DNA of 64,000 nucleotides, from assembly GCA_024233305.1 (NCBI GenBank), contig JACKPV010000023.1, positions 496,001-560,000 of the forward strand, read 5' to 3'. The position numbers and the translations under genes were made by a program. Positions 24,573 through 33,273 of this stretch are shown here, piece by piece. Position 1 is the stretch's first letter; each line of letters opens with the position of its first letter. A model generated the notes under the pieces. That model saw nothing but the letters and a program-made list of their open reading frames with translations. It had not been told where the DNA came from and did not search any database. The DNA is from Verrucomicrobiales bacterium. Its GTDB lineage: Bacteria; Verrucomicrobiota; Verrucomicrobiia; Limisphaerales; J093.

Positions 24573-26129
24573 ATGAACCGCGAACAGGCAATTGCACAGT
24601 TGGACCGCCAGGAGGTCCGGGATGTCCTCGTGATTGGTGGCGGCGCCACCGGCCTTGGCTGCGCCGTGGACGCGGCGGCGCGCGGCTACCGGACGTTGTT
24701 GCTCGAACAAGCCGACTTTGCGAAGGGAACCTCGAGCCGCAGCACGAAGCTGATCCACGGCGGAGTGCGCTACCTCAAGCAGGGCAACGTGTCGCTGGTG
24801 CTCGAGGCGCTGCGCGAACGTGGGTTGCTCTGCCGGAACGCGCCGCATCTCGTGCATCACCTGCCCTTCATCGTGCCGGTTTACAACTGGTGGGAAGGGC
24901 CGTTCTACGGGATCGGTTTGAAGCTCTACGACCGCCTCGCCGGGCAGCTCGGCCTCGGGGCGTCGCGCAACCTGAGCCGGGAGGAGACGCTGCGCGAGAT
25001 CCCGACCATCGAGCGGGAGGGGTTGAAAGGAGGGGTGCGCTACTTCGACGGGCAATTCGATGATTCCCGGCTCGCGGTGCATCTGGCCCGGACGGTTTTC
25101 GATCTGGGCGGACTGGCGTTGAACCACTTTCCCGTGGTGCGGTTGACGCGCTCCGGGGACCTGCTCGACGGCGTGGTGGCCCGCGATGCGGAGACCGGTC
25201 GGGAGTACGAAGTCCGGGCGAAGGCGATCATCAATGCCACGGGTGTCTTCGCCGACACGGTGCGGCGCCTTGACGACGCGGACTGCCCGCCCGTCCTCGT
25301 GGCGAGTCAGGGGATTCATCTGGTGTTGCCCCGGCGCTTTCTGCCGGGCGACAGCGCGATCATGGTGCCGCATACCTCCGACGGGCGCGTGTTGTTCGCG
25401 GTGCCGTGGCACGACCGGGTGATTGTCGGCACGACGGATGTGCCGGCGGCGGAGACGTCCCTCGAACCGCGGGCGAGCGAGGCGGAGATCGGGTTCGTCC
25501 TGACCAACGCCGCGCGGTATCTGGTCGAGGATCCGCAGCGGAAGGACGTGTTGAGTGTATTCGCCGGGTTGCGGCCGTTGATCAAGGCGGCGAACGCGCG
25601 GAGCACCGCCGCGCTCTCGCGGGACCACAGCATTCTTATTTCCGACTCAGGATTGATCACGGTGACGGGCGGCAAGTGGACCACCTATCGCAAGATGGCC
25701 GAGGACGCGGTGGACCATGCGGAGGCGGTCGCCGGTTTGGGGCCGCGGCCCTGTCCGACGGGCCGGCTCAAGCTCCGCGGTTGGACCGAGGAGCCCCCGC
25801 CGGAGAAATCCTGGGCGGTTTACGGCGCGGATGCGGCTTCCCTGCGCGCGCTGCTCGCCGAGCGACCCGAACTGGGTGAACCGTTGCATCCCCGGTTGCC
25901 GATCAGCGGCGTCGAAGTGGTCTGGGCGGTGCGCGAGGAAATGGCGCGGACGATCGAGGACGTGTTGTCGCGACGGACGCGCGCCTTGTTGCTCGACGCG
26001 CGGGCCAGCCTCGAAGCGGCGCCCCGCGTGGCAGCGTTGATGGCGCAGGAACTCGGTCGCGATGCCGCCTGGCAGCAGCGGGCGGTGGCGGACTACGCGG
26101 ACGTCGCCCGGCACTACGTGCTCGATTGA
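24573..26129 (+). CDS. glpD: FAD-dependent glycerol-3-phosphate dehydrogenase
   Basis: A 518-residue GlpD/GlpA-family flavoenzyme that oxidises sn-glycerol 3-phosphate to DHAP and passes electrons to quinone at the inner membrane. The FAD-binding VLVIGGGATGLGCAVDAAARG lies near residues 18-38, followed by the family signature FAKGTSSRSTKLIHGGVRYL in segments. Later come INATGVFAD, IMVPHTSDGRVLFAVPW, the GTTDVPAAE motif, VFAGLRPLIK and VTGGKWTTYRKMAEDAV. The C-terminal helical domain (VVWAVREEMARTIEDVLSRRTRAL) is present, so the gene is full length. I chose the ATG at 24573 over the open frame beginning at 24510 because it fits the family start. No glycerol kinase or facilitator is nearby. Confidence 0.94.
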   Translation: MNREQAIAQLDRQEVRDVLVIGGGATGLGCAVDAAARGYRTLLLEQADFAKGTSSRSTKLIHGGVRYLKQGNVSLVLEALRERGLLCRNAPHLVHHLPFIVPVYNWWEGPFYGIGLKLYDRLAGQLGLGASRNLSREETLREIPTIEREGLKGGVRYFDGQFDDSRLAVHLARTVFDLGGLALNHFPVVRLTRSGDLLDGVVARDAETGREYEVRAKAIINATGVFADTVRRLDDADCPPVLVASQGIHLVLPRRFLPGDSAIMVPHTSDGRVLFAVPWHDRVIVGTTDVPAAETSLEPRASEAEIGFVLTNAARYLVEDPQRKDVLSVFAGLRPLIKAANARSTAALSRDHSILISDSGLITVTGGKWTTYRKMAEDAVDHAEAVAGLGPRPCPTGRLKLRGWTEEPPPEKSWAVYGADAASLRALLAERPELGEPLHPRLPISGVEVVWAVREEMARTIEDVLSRRTRALLLDARASLEAAPRVAALMAQELGRDAAWQQRAVADYADVARHYVLD

Positions 26130-26175
26130 GGGATGCGAAACGAGGCTCAGCGGGAATGCGGGCGCAGGGCGAGCG

Positions 26176-28992
26176 ATGGCGATTGAGGAGCGGTCAGCGA
26201 AGCGGGCGCCGAGGAAGCCCAGCGCGTGGTCGTCGTCGGCGCGCCAGGCCGGGGTGGGCCAACGCCGCCCGGACGGTGGCCCCCGGCCCGAATGCTGGCA
26301 GGGCTTCGCCGCGAATGCCTGGACCCGCTGGTTCCGGCAGCGTTTCGTCCGCCCGACGCCGGCGCAGACGGAGGCCTGGCCGCACCTCGCGCACGGGCGC
26401 CACACCTTGATTGTCTCGCCGACGGGCACCGGGAAGACGCTCGCGGCCTTCTTCGCGGTGTTGCATCGGCTCGCGGAGGACCATGACGCGGGAAGGCTCG
26501 GACCGGGGTTTCAGGCCATCTACGTTTCTCCGTTGCGGGCGCTGGGCTACGACCTCGAGAAAAACCTGCGCGGCCCGCTGCACGAGATTTACGGTGAACC
26601 GGCGCCGATCCGGGTCGGCTTGCGCACCGGCGACACCTCGGCCGGCGACCGGCAGCGACTCCTGACGCACCCGCCGCATCTGCTCCTCACGACACCCGAG
26701 AGCCTGAGCCTGTTGTTGAGCCAGGCGAAGTGGATCCCGCTGCTCGCGCGTGTGCGGTGGGTGATCATCGACGAGATCCATGCCCTGGCGGAAAACAAGC
26801 GCGGCTCGCATCTCAGCCTGAGCCTCGAACGGCTCACCTCCGTGGCACAGGCTGCCAGAGAAGGGGAGGCTAACGCGCATGCCGGTGACGGGCTGGCGGG
26901 GGCTGCCGAAGGTCCGGTCCGTATCGGGCTCTCCGCCACCGTGGCGCCGCTTGGTGACATGGCGCAGTTCCTGGTCGGGAACGCTCGCCGGTGCGCCATC
27001 GTCGATGTTTCCTCCGCCAAGCGCCTGGACCTTTCCGTCTACACGCCGCTGGCGAAGGACCCTTATCCCGCGGCCGGCTTCTCGGGGATACGGTTGATCG
27101 GGGAACTGGCGCGGTTGATCCGGAAACACCGGACGACGCTGGTGTTCACCAACACCCGCAGCGGGGCCGAATCCGCGGCCTACCGGTTGCGGGAAAAACT
27201 CCCTGAACTGGCGTCGAGCATCGAATGTCATCACGCCTCGCTCGATCGGGATGTGCGGCGCGAGGTCGAGGACCGGCTCAAGCGCGGCGAACTGCGGGCC
27301 GTGGTGTGCTCGACCAGTCTCGAACTCGGGGTCGACATCGGATCGGTCGACCTGGTGGTGATGCTGGCCGCGCCCAAGGGAGTGACCCGGGCGCTGCAAC
27401 GCACCGGCCGTTCGGGACACGACATCCGGCGCGTGAGCCGCGGGTTGCTCATGGCGACGAACGTCCATGATCTCGTGGAATGCTGCGCCACCGCCCGCCT
27501 GGCCCGGGCGGGGCACCTGGACGACGTGCGGCTGCCGCGCGCGCCGTTGGATGTGCTGGCCCAACACCTCGTCGGGATGGGATGCCTCGGCCGGTGCACC
27601 CGCCAGGCCGCCTGGGACCTGGTCCGCCGGGCGTGGCCCTACCGGGAACTGACGCCGGGGGAACTGGACGACACGCTCGATTACCTGGCCGGGGGCGGAC
27701 GGGTGTTGCGCCAGCAATACACCGAGTTGTTTGGCAAGATCGTGCTGGACGAGACGGGCTTCGAGACGCGCCCCGGGGCCGTTCGCCGCGATTTCTGGCA
27801 GAACGTCGGCACGATCCCGAACGAAGGGGTGGTTCACGTGCGCGAAGCCGGGCGCCCGCTCGCCACCGTCGAGGAGTCGTTTGCCCGCCAGTTGCAGCCC
27901 GGCGATGTCTTCATTCTCAGCGGCCGGGCGGTGCGCATGGAGAAGCACGGCATGATGGAAATGCGGGTCGCGCCCGCGGTCGGCGCGCTGCCCACGGTGC
28001 CTCGTTGGAACGCGAACAAGATGCCGTTGAGCAACCGGGTGGCATGCGAAATCCAGGCCTTCCGGAGCGAGGTGCGGTCCCGTCTCGAACAAGGCGGGGC
28101 CGGTCCGCAGCTGGAAGCCTGGATCGCAACCCGCCTCGGATGCAGCGCGCGCAACGCGGCGGTGGTGGCGCGGATCCATGCCACCCAGCACCGGTGGTCC
28201 GAAATCCCGACCGCCGATTTCCTGCTGATCGAGGCGTATCAGGCGAGCGCTGCGGCCGATCTCCCGGCAGACCTGCCACCGCCGCCGCCAACCGCGTCGC
28301 GCAGCCGGCGGACCAGTCGGCGGGGGGCGCGAACGGGTGACCGGGCGAGGCCCGCCGCGGTGCGTTGCTACTTCTTTCACTCGCTCATCGGCCGCGGCGC
28401 GAATGATGCGCTGGCACGGGTCGTTGCCCTGCGCCTGAGCCGCCTCGGCGGCGGGAACGCCATCGCCACGCCCGATGACTACGGCTTCCTGCTCACCGTG
28501 GGGGTGTCGACGCCGTTGCGTTCGGAGACGGTTCGAGAACTGCTCTCGCCGGTGGCGTTGGTCGGCGATCTCGAGGCCTCGTTGCGCCAGTCCGAGCTGT
28601 TGAAATACCACTTTCGCAACGCGGCGCAGACCGGGCTCATGGTGTATCGCAACTACTTTGGCCGGCAGAAACCGCTGCGGAAGGTCCAGTTCTCGAGCGA
28701 GGTGATCCTGAACGTCCTGCTGGAACACGAGCCCGATCACGTGCTCTTGCGGGAGGCGCGCCAGGAGACGTTGCACGGGTTCCTCGATGTGGCGGGTGCC
28801 CTCCGGTTTGCCGATGCACTGCGGGATCGCCCGGTGCGGCTGCGCGCCATCGATCGTCTGCCGCCGCTTTCGTTTCCGATGTATGCCGCCACCATCCGGG
28901 AAGCGCTGTGGCTCGAGGATCCGAATCTGGCGATGGAGCGATTGTATCATCATTGGTGGCAGAGGACGCAGGATGAAGGCGGACCGGCTTGA
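26176..28992 (+). CDS. Ligase-associated-type DEAD/DEAH DNA helicase (Lhr family)
   Basis: From the ATG at 26176 the product has 938 residues. Motif I SPTGTGKTLAAFF begins at residue 81, the DEIH box is at 199-202, SATVAPLG and the helicase C motifs (LVFTNTRSGAES, CSTSLELGVDIGSVDLVV, LQRTGRSGH) follow, and the C-terminal Lhr winged-helix and core domains include GTIPNEG and GDVFILSGR. Bacterial ligase-associated Lhr helicases act in DNA damage response with PdeM, an exonuclease and a ligase. Here PdeM overlaps the 3' end by 20 bp, but no ligase or exonuclease gene is beside it. It begins 46 bp after glpD, perhaps on the same transcript. Confidence 0.92.
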   Translation: MAIEERSAKRAPRKPSAWSSSARQAGVGQRRPDGGPRPECWQGFAANAWTRWFRQRFVRPTPAQTEAWPHLAHGRHTLIVSPTGTGKTLAAFFAVLHRLAEDHDAGRLGPGFQAIYVSPLRALGYDLEKNLRGPLHEIYGEPAPIRVGLRTGDTSAGDRQRLLTHPPHLLLTTPESLSLLLSQAKWIPLLARVRWVIIDEIHALAENKRGSHLSLSLERLTSVAQAAREGEANAHAGDGLAGAAEGPVRIGLSATVAPLGDMAQFLVGNARRCAIVDVSSAKRLDLSVYTPLAKDPYPAAGFSGIRLIGELARLIRKHRTTLVFTNTRSGAESAAYRLREKLPELASSIECHHASLDRDVRREVEDRLKRGELRAVVCSTSLELGVDIGSVDLVVMLAAPKGVTRALQRTGRSGHDIRRVSRGLLMATNVHDLVECCATARLARAGHLDDVRLPRAPLDVLAQHLVGMGCLGRCTRQAAWDLVRRAWPYRELTPGELDDTLDYLAGGGRVLRQQYTELFGKIVLDETGFETRPGAVRRDFWQNVGTIPNEGVVHVREAGRPLATVEESFARQLQPGDVFILSGRAVRMEKHGMMEMRVAPAVGALPTVPRWNANKMPLSNRVACEIQAFRSEVRSRLEQGGAGPQLEAWIATRLGCSARNAAVVARIHATQHRWSEIPTADFLLIEAYQASAAADLPADLPPPPPTASRSRRTSRRGARTGDRARPAAVRCYFFHSLIGRGANDALARVVALRLSRLGGGNAIATPDDYGFLLTVGVSTPLRSETVRELLSPVALVGDLEASLRQSELLKYHFRNAAQTGLMVYRNYFGRQKPLRKVQFSSEVILNVLLEHEPDHVLLREARQETLHGFLDVAGALRFADALRDRPVRLRAIDRLPPLSFPMYAATIREALWLEDPNLAMERLYHHWWQRTQDEGGPA

Positions 28993-29716
28993 ACTGCTGC
29001 CCGGCGTCTGGCTCGACGCGCGCCGCGCCGTCTGGTTGGCGGAATCGCGGACGCTGGTGGTGGCGGATTTGCATCTGGGCTACGCGTGGGCCGAACGACG
29101 CAAGGGGAGCCTCGTGCCGGTGAGCGGGGTGGACGATCTGTTGCCGGGCCTGCTCGCACTGGCGCAAGCCCATCGCCCGCGACAATGGGTGTTCCTCGGG
29201 GACCTGGTTCACGGGAGCGCGGACCTCCCGGAGATTACCGCGACCCTGACCCGGACGGTCACCGTGCTTGCCACCGGGGCGGAACTGGTCCTTACGGAAG
29301 GCAACCACGACCGGCGGCTGCAGCGGGTGGTGCGGGAGACAGGGTTGCCGTTGCGGATCGAATCCCATCTGCGGGTCGGCCCGCACCTGCTGTTGCACGG
29401 CGATGCGCCGCCCGCGGGAATCGTCGAACGCTGGGCTGAGGAGTCAGCGGACGGCCGGTTGCTCATGGGCCACGAGCATCCGGCCATCCGGTTGGACGAC
29501 GGGGCCACGACGGCGGCGCGTTGTCCGTGCTTCGTCACCGGAGGGCGCCGCCTCGTGCTGCCCGCCTTTTCGCCCTGGGCCGCCGGCAGCGATCTCCGCG
29601 TGCATGCGCCGCTGTCGCCCTTGAACCGATCCGGGGACTGGGAGGCGGTCGTGGCCATTCTGGGCGGGCGCCTGCTGCGGATTCCCTGGGATCACCTGCG
29701 GGCGGGGAGGCGGTGA
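28973..29716 (+). CDS. pdeM: Ligase-associated DNA damage-response endonuclease PdeM
   Basis: A 247-residue calcineurin-like phosphoesterase. Metal motifs are complete: VVADLHLGYAWAER near residue 28 (Asp and His), FLGDLVHG near residue 75, TEGNHDRRL near residue 105 and LMGHEHPAIRL near residue 165. The LHLGY and GHEHPA forms are typical of PdeM, which has metal-dependent nuclease or phosphodiesterase activity. The start at 28973 lies inside the helicase gene, a 20-bp overlap suggesting translational coupling. This confirms the helicase as the ligase-associated type. Length agrees with the family (210-250). Confidence 0.9.
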   Translation: MKADRLELLPGVWLDARRAVWLAESRTLVVADLHLGYAWAERRKGSLVPVSGVDDLLPGLLALAQAHRPRQWVFLGDLVHGSADLPEITATLTRTVTVLATGAELVLTEGNHDRRLQRVVRETGLPLRIESHLRVGPHLLLHGDAPPAGIVERWAEESADGRLLMGHEHPAIRLDDGATTAARCPCFVTGGRRLVLPAFSPWAAGSDLRVHAPLSPLNRSGDWEAVVAILGGRLLRIPWDHLRAGRR

Positions 29717-30032
29717 GGTTCCGTGACGCCGGTCAACGACCGAGCCTCCCGGGCGGGCTGGAAACCGAACACTGAGAAACCGACGCGACTCCCGTGCAAG
29801 GTGCGGGGGCGGAGCGTGGCCTGCTCCCGTTGGCCGCGATCCCGGCTTGCGTCGCTGGGCGCGGGACGATAGCGTCCATCGCATCGGCTTAATCCCACTT
29901 CAAGGCCGGCTTGACGACGTGACGGTGGCAGGCGGCGGGTGGGAAGCGAACGGGTCGACCCGGAACGTTGGCGCGGCGGTTTGCAGGTTGCAGACGGTGG
30001 TCAGGAGCCGGGCGGGTCGTTTGGATGCGATT
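29717..30032. other. Gap before the DUF1553 gene
   Basis: No gene is recognised in these 316 bp. The downstream DUF1553 frame stays open back to 29847, but that extension lacks conserved features. No clear terminator hairpin with a T-tract follows pdeM. Confidence 0.5.
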
Positions 30033-33000
30033 ATGAGAATGTTGGAAATGCTGCGAAACCCCCGGGGCGCCGCGCGAATGGGCGCGGCGACGATGCTGTT
30101 CGGTGCGGCGCTGGTGGCGCGGGCCGGGGTGGACTTCGGTCTCGAGGTGCGCCCGATTCTCTCGGACAACTGCTTTGCGTGCCACGGGCCGGACGAGCAT
30201 CAGCGCAAGGCCAAGCTGCGGCTGGATACCAAGGAAGGAGCCCTCGGGGACCGCGGGGGTTTCCCGGTGGTCGTGGCCGGCAAACCCGGGGAAAGCGAAC
30301 TCATCAAACGGCTCACGACCACCGACGAGGACGACGTGATGCCGCCACGGTCCTACGGGAAATCCCTGACACCGGCCCAGGTCGAGACGCTCCGGCAATG
30401 GGTCGCCGAGGGGGCTTCTTGGGAGGAGCACTGGGCCTTCAAGCCGATCCGGCAACCGGCGGTTCCGGAGGTGAACACCGACGCGGTCCGTCGCAACCCC
30501 ATCGATCACTTCATTCAGGCGCGGCTGGAGCGCGAGCAGTTGGGGTCCTCGCCCGAGGCGTCCAGGGAAGTGTTGTTGCGCCGGGTCACGTTTGACCTGA
30601 CCGGCCTGCCGCCGACGATTGCCGAGATGGACGCCTTCGAGGCCGACACCGCCGACGGCGCCTACGAACGGGTGGTTGATCGTCTGCTGGCCTCGCCGCG
30701 TTACGGGGAGCACCTGGGGCGCTTCTGGCTCGACGCGGCGCGTTACGGGGACACACACGGGTTGCACCTGGACAATTACCGCGAGATGTGGCCGTACCGC
30801 GACTGGGTGGTGAAGGCGTTCAACGACAACCAACCGTTCGACCGGTTCGTGGTCGAGCAGTTGGCGGGGGATTTGCTCGAGGACCCGACCGAGGAACAAC
30901 TGGTGGCCACCGGCTTCGATCGTTGCCATGTGAGCACCAGTGAAGGCGGGTCGATCGACGAGGAGGTCTACGTGCGCAACGTGGTGGACCGGGTCGTGAC
31001 AACGGGGTCCGTCTTCATGGGGCTGACGCTCGATTGCACGCGGTGCCACGACCACAAGTTCGATCCGCTGACGATGGAGGATTTCTATTCGTTGTTCGCC
31101 TACTTCAACAGCCTCGATGGCCCCGCGTTGGATGGAAATCGCAAGGATCCCAAACCGGTGATCGAAGTGCCGAGCCCCGAGCAGCGGGCGCGCCGGAAAG
31201 AACTGGGTGAGGCGATTGCGGCCACGGAACAGAAACTCCGGGACGACTGGCCGTCCGTGGACGAACTCCAGGCGGCCTGGGAAACGGCCCTGCGCGAGGC
31301 CTCCCGGCCCGATCCCGAGGTGGTGGCGGTCGAGAATTTCACGGCCGATTCGGTCGAGGCACTCCGCTTCGAAGCGGAATCGGTGACGGCCGACTTCATC
31401 GAAACCGATGCCTTTCAGGCCACCAACCTCAAGGCCGATCGGATCGAGGTGAACAATGTAAAGGCCCAGGGCGTGCAGGCCGGCGCGGTGCGGATCCGCC
31501 GCGCTCCCGCCGGTCCCGGGGCGCGGGAACCGCTGGCGGCGATCTCCCTCGGGGACTGGTACTCGGTGGGGCCGTTCAACGACAACGAACGTTACCTGCG
31601 GAGCCGCAAGCACGGTCCCGAAGGGCGGGCGATCAACGTCGAGGAGGAGTTCGAGACGGCGACCGGCGAGAAGCTCCAGTGGAAGAAACGCTCCGACTAC
31701 GCGGACGGCAAGCCCTACTCCGACCTGCCCGGCGACATGGCGGCCAACTTCCTCTACCGGCGGATTCTGTCGCCCAAGGATCAGAAGATCACCGTTTCGC
31801 TGGGCAGCGACGACGGCATCCGGGTGTTCCTCAACAACCGCCAGATCCTGAACAAGCTGGTGCGGCGGGGCGTCGAGCCGGACCAGGAAACCGTCGAACT
31901 GCCGCTGCAGCAGGGCGAGAACCAGTTGCTGATCAAGATCATCAATTTCGGCGGCGGCTCGGGGTATTACTTCGCCCTCAAGTCGGAGACGCAGGCGCTG
32001 CCGGAAGCGGTGTACAACCTGACCCTCAACCAGGCGACGGAACTGAGCGCCGAACAGCGCGCCGAAGTGCGGGCCTATTATCGGAACCGGATCACGGATC
32101 ATCCGGAGGTGCTGGCCGCGAAGCAGGCCTTGCAGAAGGCGCGCGAGGATTTGAACGAGTTGAACCGGCAGGTGCCGACCACCTTGGTCTTTCGCGAGCA
32201 GGCCGAGCCCCGGGACGCGTTCATCCTCAAGCGCGGCGAATACGATCAGCGCGGCGAACCGGTGCACCGGCGAACCCCCCGCGTGCTGCCCCCCATGAAA
32301 TCGGATCTGCCCAACAACCGGCTCGGTTTCGCGCGCTGGCTGACGGATCCCGAACATCCCCTCACGGCGCGCGTGACGGTGAACCGGTTCTGGCAGCAGT
32401 TGTTCGGCGTCGGACTCGTCAAGACCGCGGAGGACTTCGGCTCCCAGGGCGAACCGCCCAGCCATCCGCAGTTGCTCGACTGGCTGGCCGGCCAGTTCAT
32501 CGCCGACGGCTGGGACGTCAAGCAGACGATGAAACGCCTGGTGATGTCGGCCACCTACCGCCAGTCCTCGCGGGCCACCCCGGAACTGCTGCGCCAGGAT
32601 CCCGGCAACCGGTTGCTGGCCCGAGGGCCGCGGTTCCGGCTCGATGCCGAGATGTTGCGCGACCAGGCCCTGTTCGTGGGTGGTTTGTTGAACGAGCGGA
32701 TGGGCGGGCCGAGCGTCAAGCCGCCGCAGCCCGACGGACTCTGGTTTGCCGTGGGCTACAGCGGCTCGAACACCGTGCGGTTCACCGCCGATGAGGGCGA
32801 CGAAAAGGTCCATCGGCGCACGCTTTACACCTTCATCAAACGCACCGCGCCGCCCCCGCAGCTCAGCACCTTTGACGCGCCTTCACGCGAGGCCTGCGCC
32901 ATGCGGCGGGAGCGGACGAATACGCCGATGCAGGCCCTGCTGCTGTGGAACGACCCGCAGTATGTCGAGGCGGCGCGCGTCCTGGCCCAGCGGGTGTTGC

Positions 33001-33269
33001 GGGAAGGCGGAGAAACCGATGCCGACCGGGCGGCCTACCTGCTGCGGCTCGCCACCGGGCGGATGCCGGCGCCCGCGGAGGTGGCGGATCTCGCGGCGGT
33101 TTGCCGGGAACAGACCGACCACTATGCCGGCAGCAGCGAGGCGGCCACGGCCCTGATCAAGGTGGGTTCGGCGCCCGTGCCCGAGGCGGTTGATCCCGTC
33201 CTGCTGGCCGCCTGGACGATGACGGCCAACCTCGTGCTGAACCTTGACGAAGTGATTGTGAAGAACTGA
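30033..33269 (+). CDS. DUF1549/DUF1553 cytochrome c-type exported protein
   Basis: The ATG at 30033 gives a 1078-residue protein with an N-terminal hydrophobic segment (AATMLFGAALVARAG). The heme c motif CFACHGPDE is near residue 47 and MPPRSYGKSLTPAQVETLRQWV closes the cytochrome domain. DUF1549 follows at about 155-360 (ARYGDTHGLHLDNYREMWPYR; CTRCHDHKFDPLTMEDFYSLFAYFN, with a second CxxCH). A repetitive insert spans about 430-490, a PA14-like domain with SLGSDDGIRVFLNNRQIL about 495-640, and DUF1553 about 770-1040 (ARVTVNRFWQQLFGVGLVKTAEDFG; RRTLYTF). These proteins occur with DUF1501 proteins in Planctomycetes and Verrucomicrobia; a role in polysaccharide or sulfated-polymer use is suspected but unproven. 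Confidence 0.9.
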   Translation: MRMLEMLRNPRGAARMGAATMLFGAALVARAGVDFGLEVRPILSDNCFACHGPDEHQRKAKLRLDTKEGALGDRGGFPVVVAGKPGESELIKRLTTTDEDDVMPPRSYGKSLTPAQVETLRQWVAEGASWEEHWAFKPIRQPAVPEVNTDAVRRNPIDHFIQARLEREQLGSSPEASREVLLRRVTFDLTGLPPTIAEMDAFEADTADGAYERVVDRLLASPRYGEHLGRFWLDAARYGDTHGLHLDNYREMWPYRDWVVKAFNDNQPFDRFVVEQLAGDLLEDPTEEQLVATGFDRCHVSTSEGGSIDEEVYVRNVVDRVVTTGSVFMGLTLDCTRCHDHKFDPLTMEDFYSLFAYFNSLDGPALDGNRKDPKPVIEVPSPEQRARRKELGEAIAATEQKLRDDWPSVDELQAAWETALREASRPDPEVVAVENFTADSVEALRFEAESVTADFIETDAFQATNLKADRIEVNNVKAQGVQAGAVRIRRAPAGPGAREPLAAISLGDWYSVGPFNDNERYLRSRKHGPEGRAINVEEEFETATGEKLQWKKRSDYADGKPYSDLPGDMAANFLYRRILSPKDQKITVSLGSDDGIRVFLNNRQILNKLVRRGVEPDQETVELPLQQGENQLLIKIINFGGGSGYYFALKSETQALPEAVYNLTLNQATELSAEQRAEVRAYYRNRITDHPEVLAAKQALQKAREDLNELNRQVPTTLVFREQAEPRDAFILKRGEYDQRGEPVHRRTPRVLPPMKSDLPNNRLGFARWLTDPEHPLTARVTVNRFWQQLFGVGLVKTAEDFGSQGEPPSHPQLLDWLAGQFIADGWDVKQTMKRLVMSATYRQSSRATPELLRQDPGNRLLARGPRFRLDAEMLRDQALFVGGLLNERMGGPSVKPPQPDGLWFAVGYSGSNTVRFTADEGDEKVHRRTLYTFIKRTAPPPQLSTFDAPSREACAMRRERTNTPMQALLLWNDPQYVEAARVLAQRVLREGGETDADRAAYLLRLATGRMPAPAEVADLAAVCREQTDHYAGSSEAATALIKVGSAPVPEAVDPVLLAAWTMTANLVLNLDEVIVKN

Positions 33270-33273
33270 TTCC

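Noticed and set aside
26194..28953. Minus-strand open frame of 919 codons
   Set aside because: Antisense to the Lhr helicase, which has all helicase motifs.
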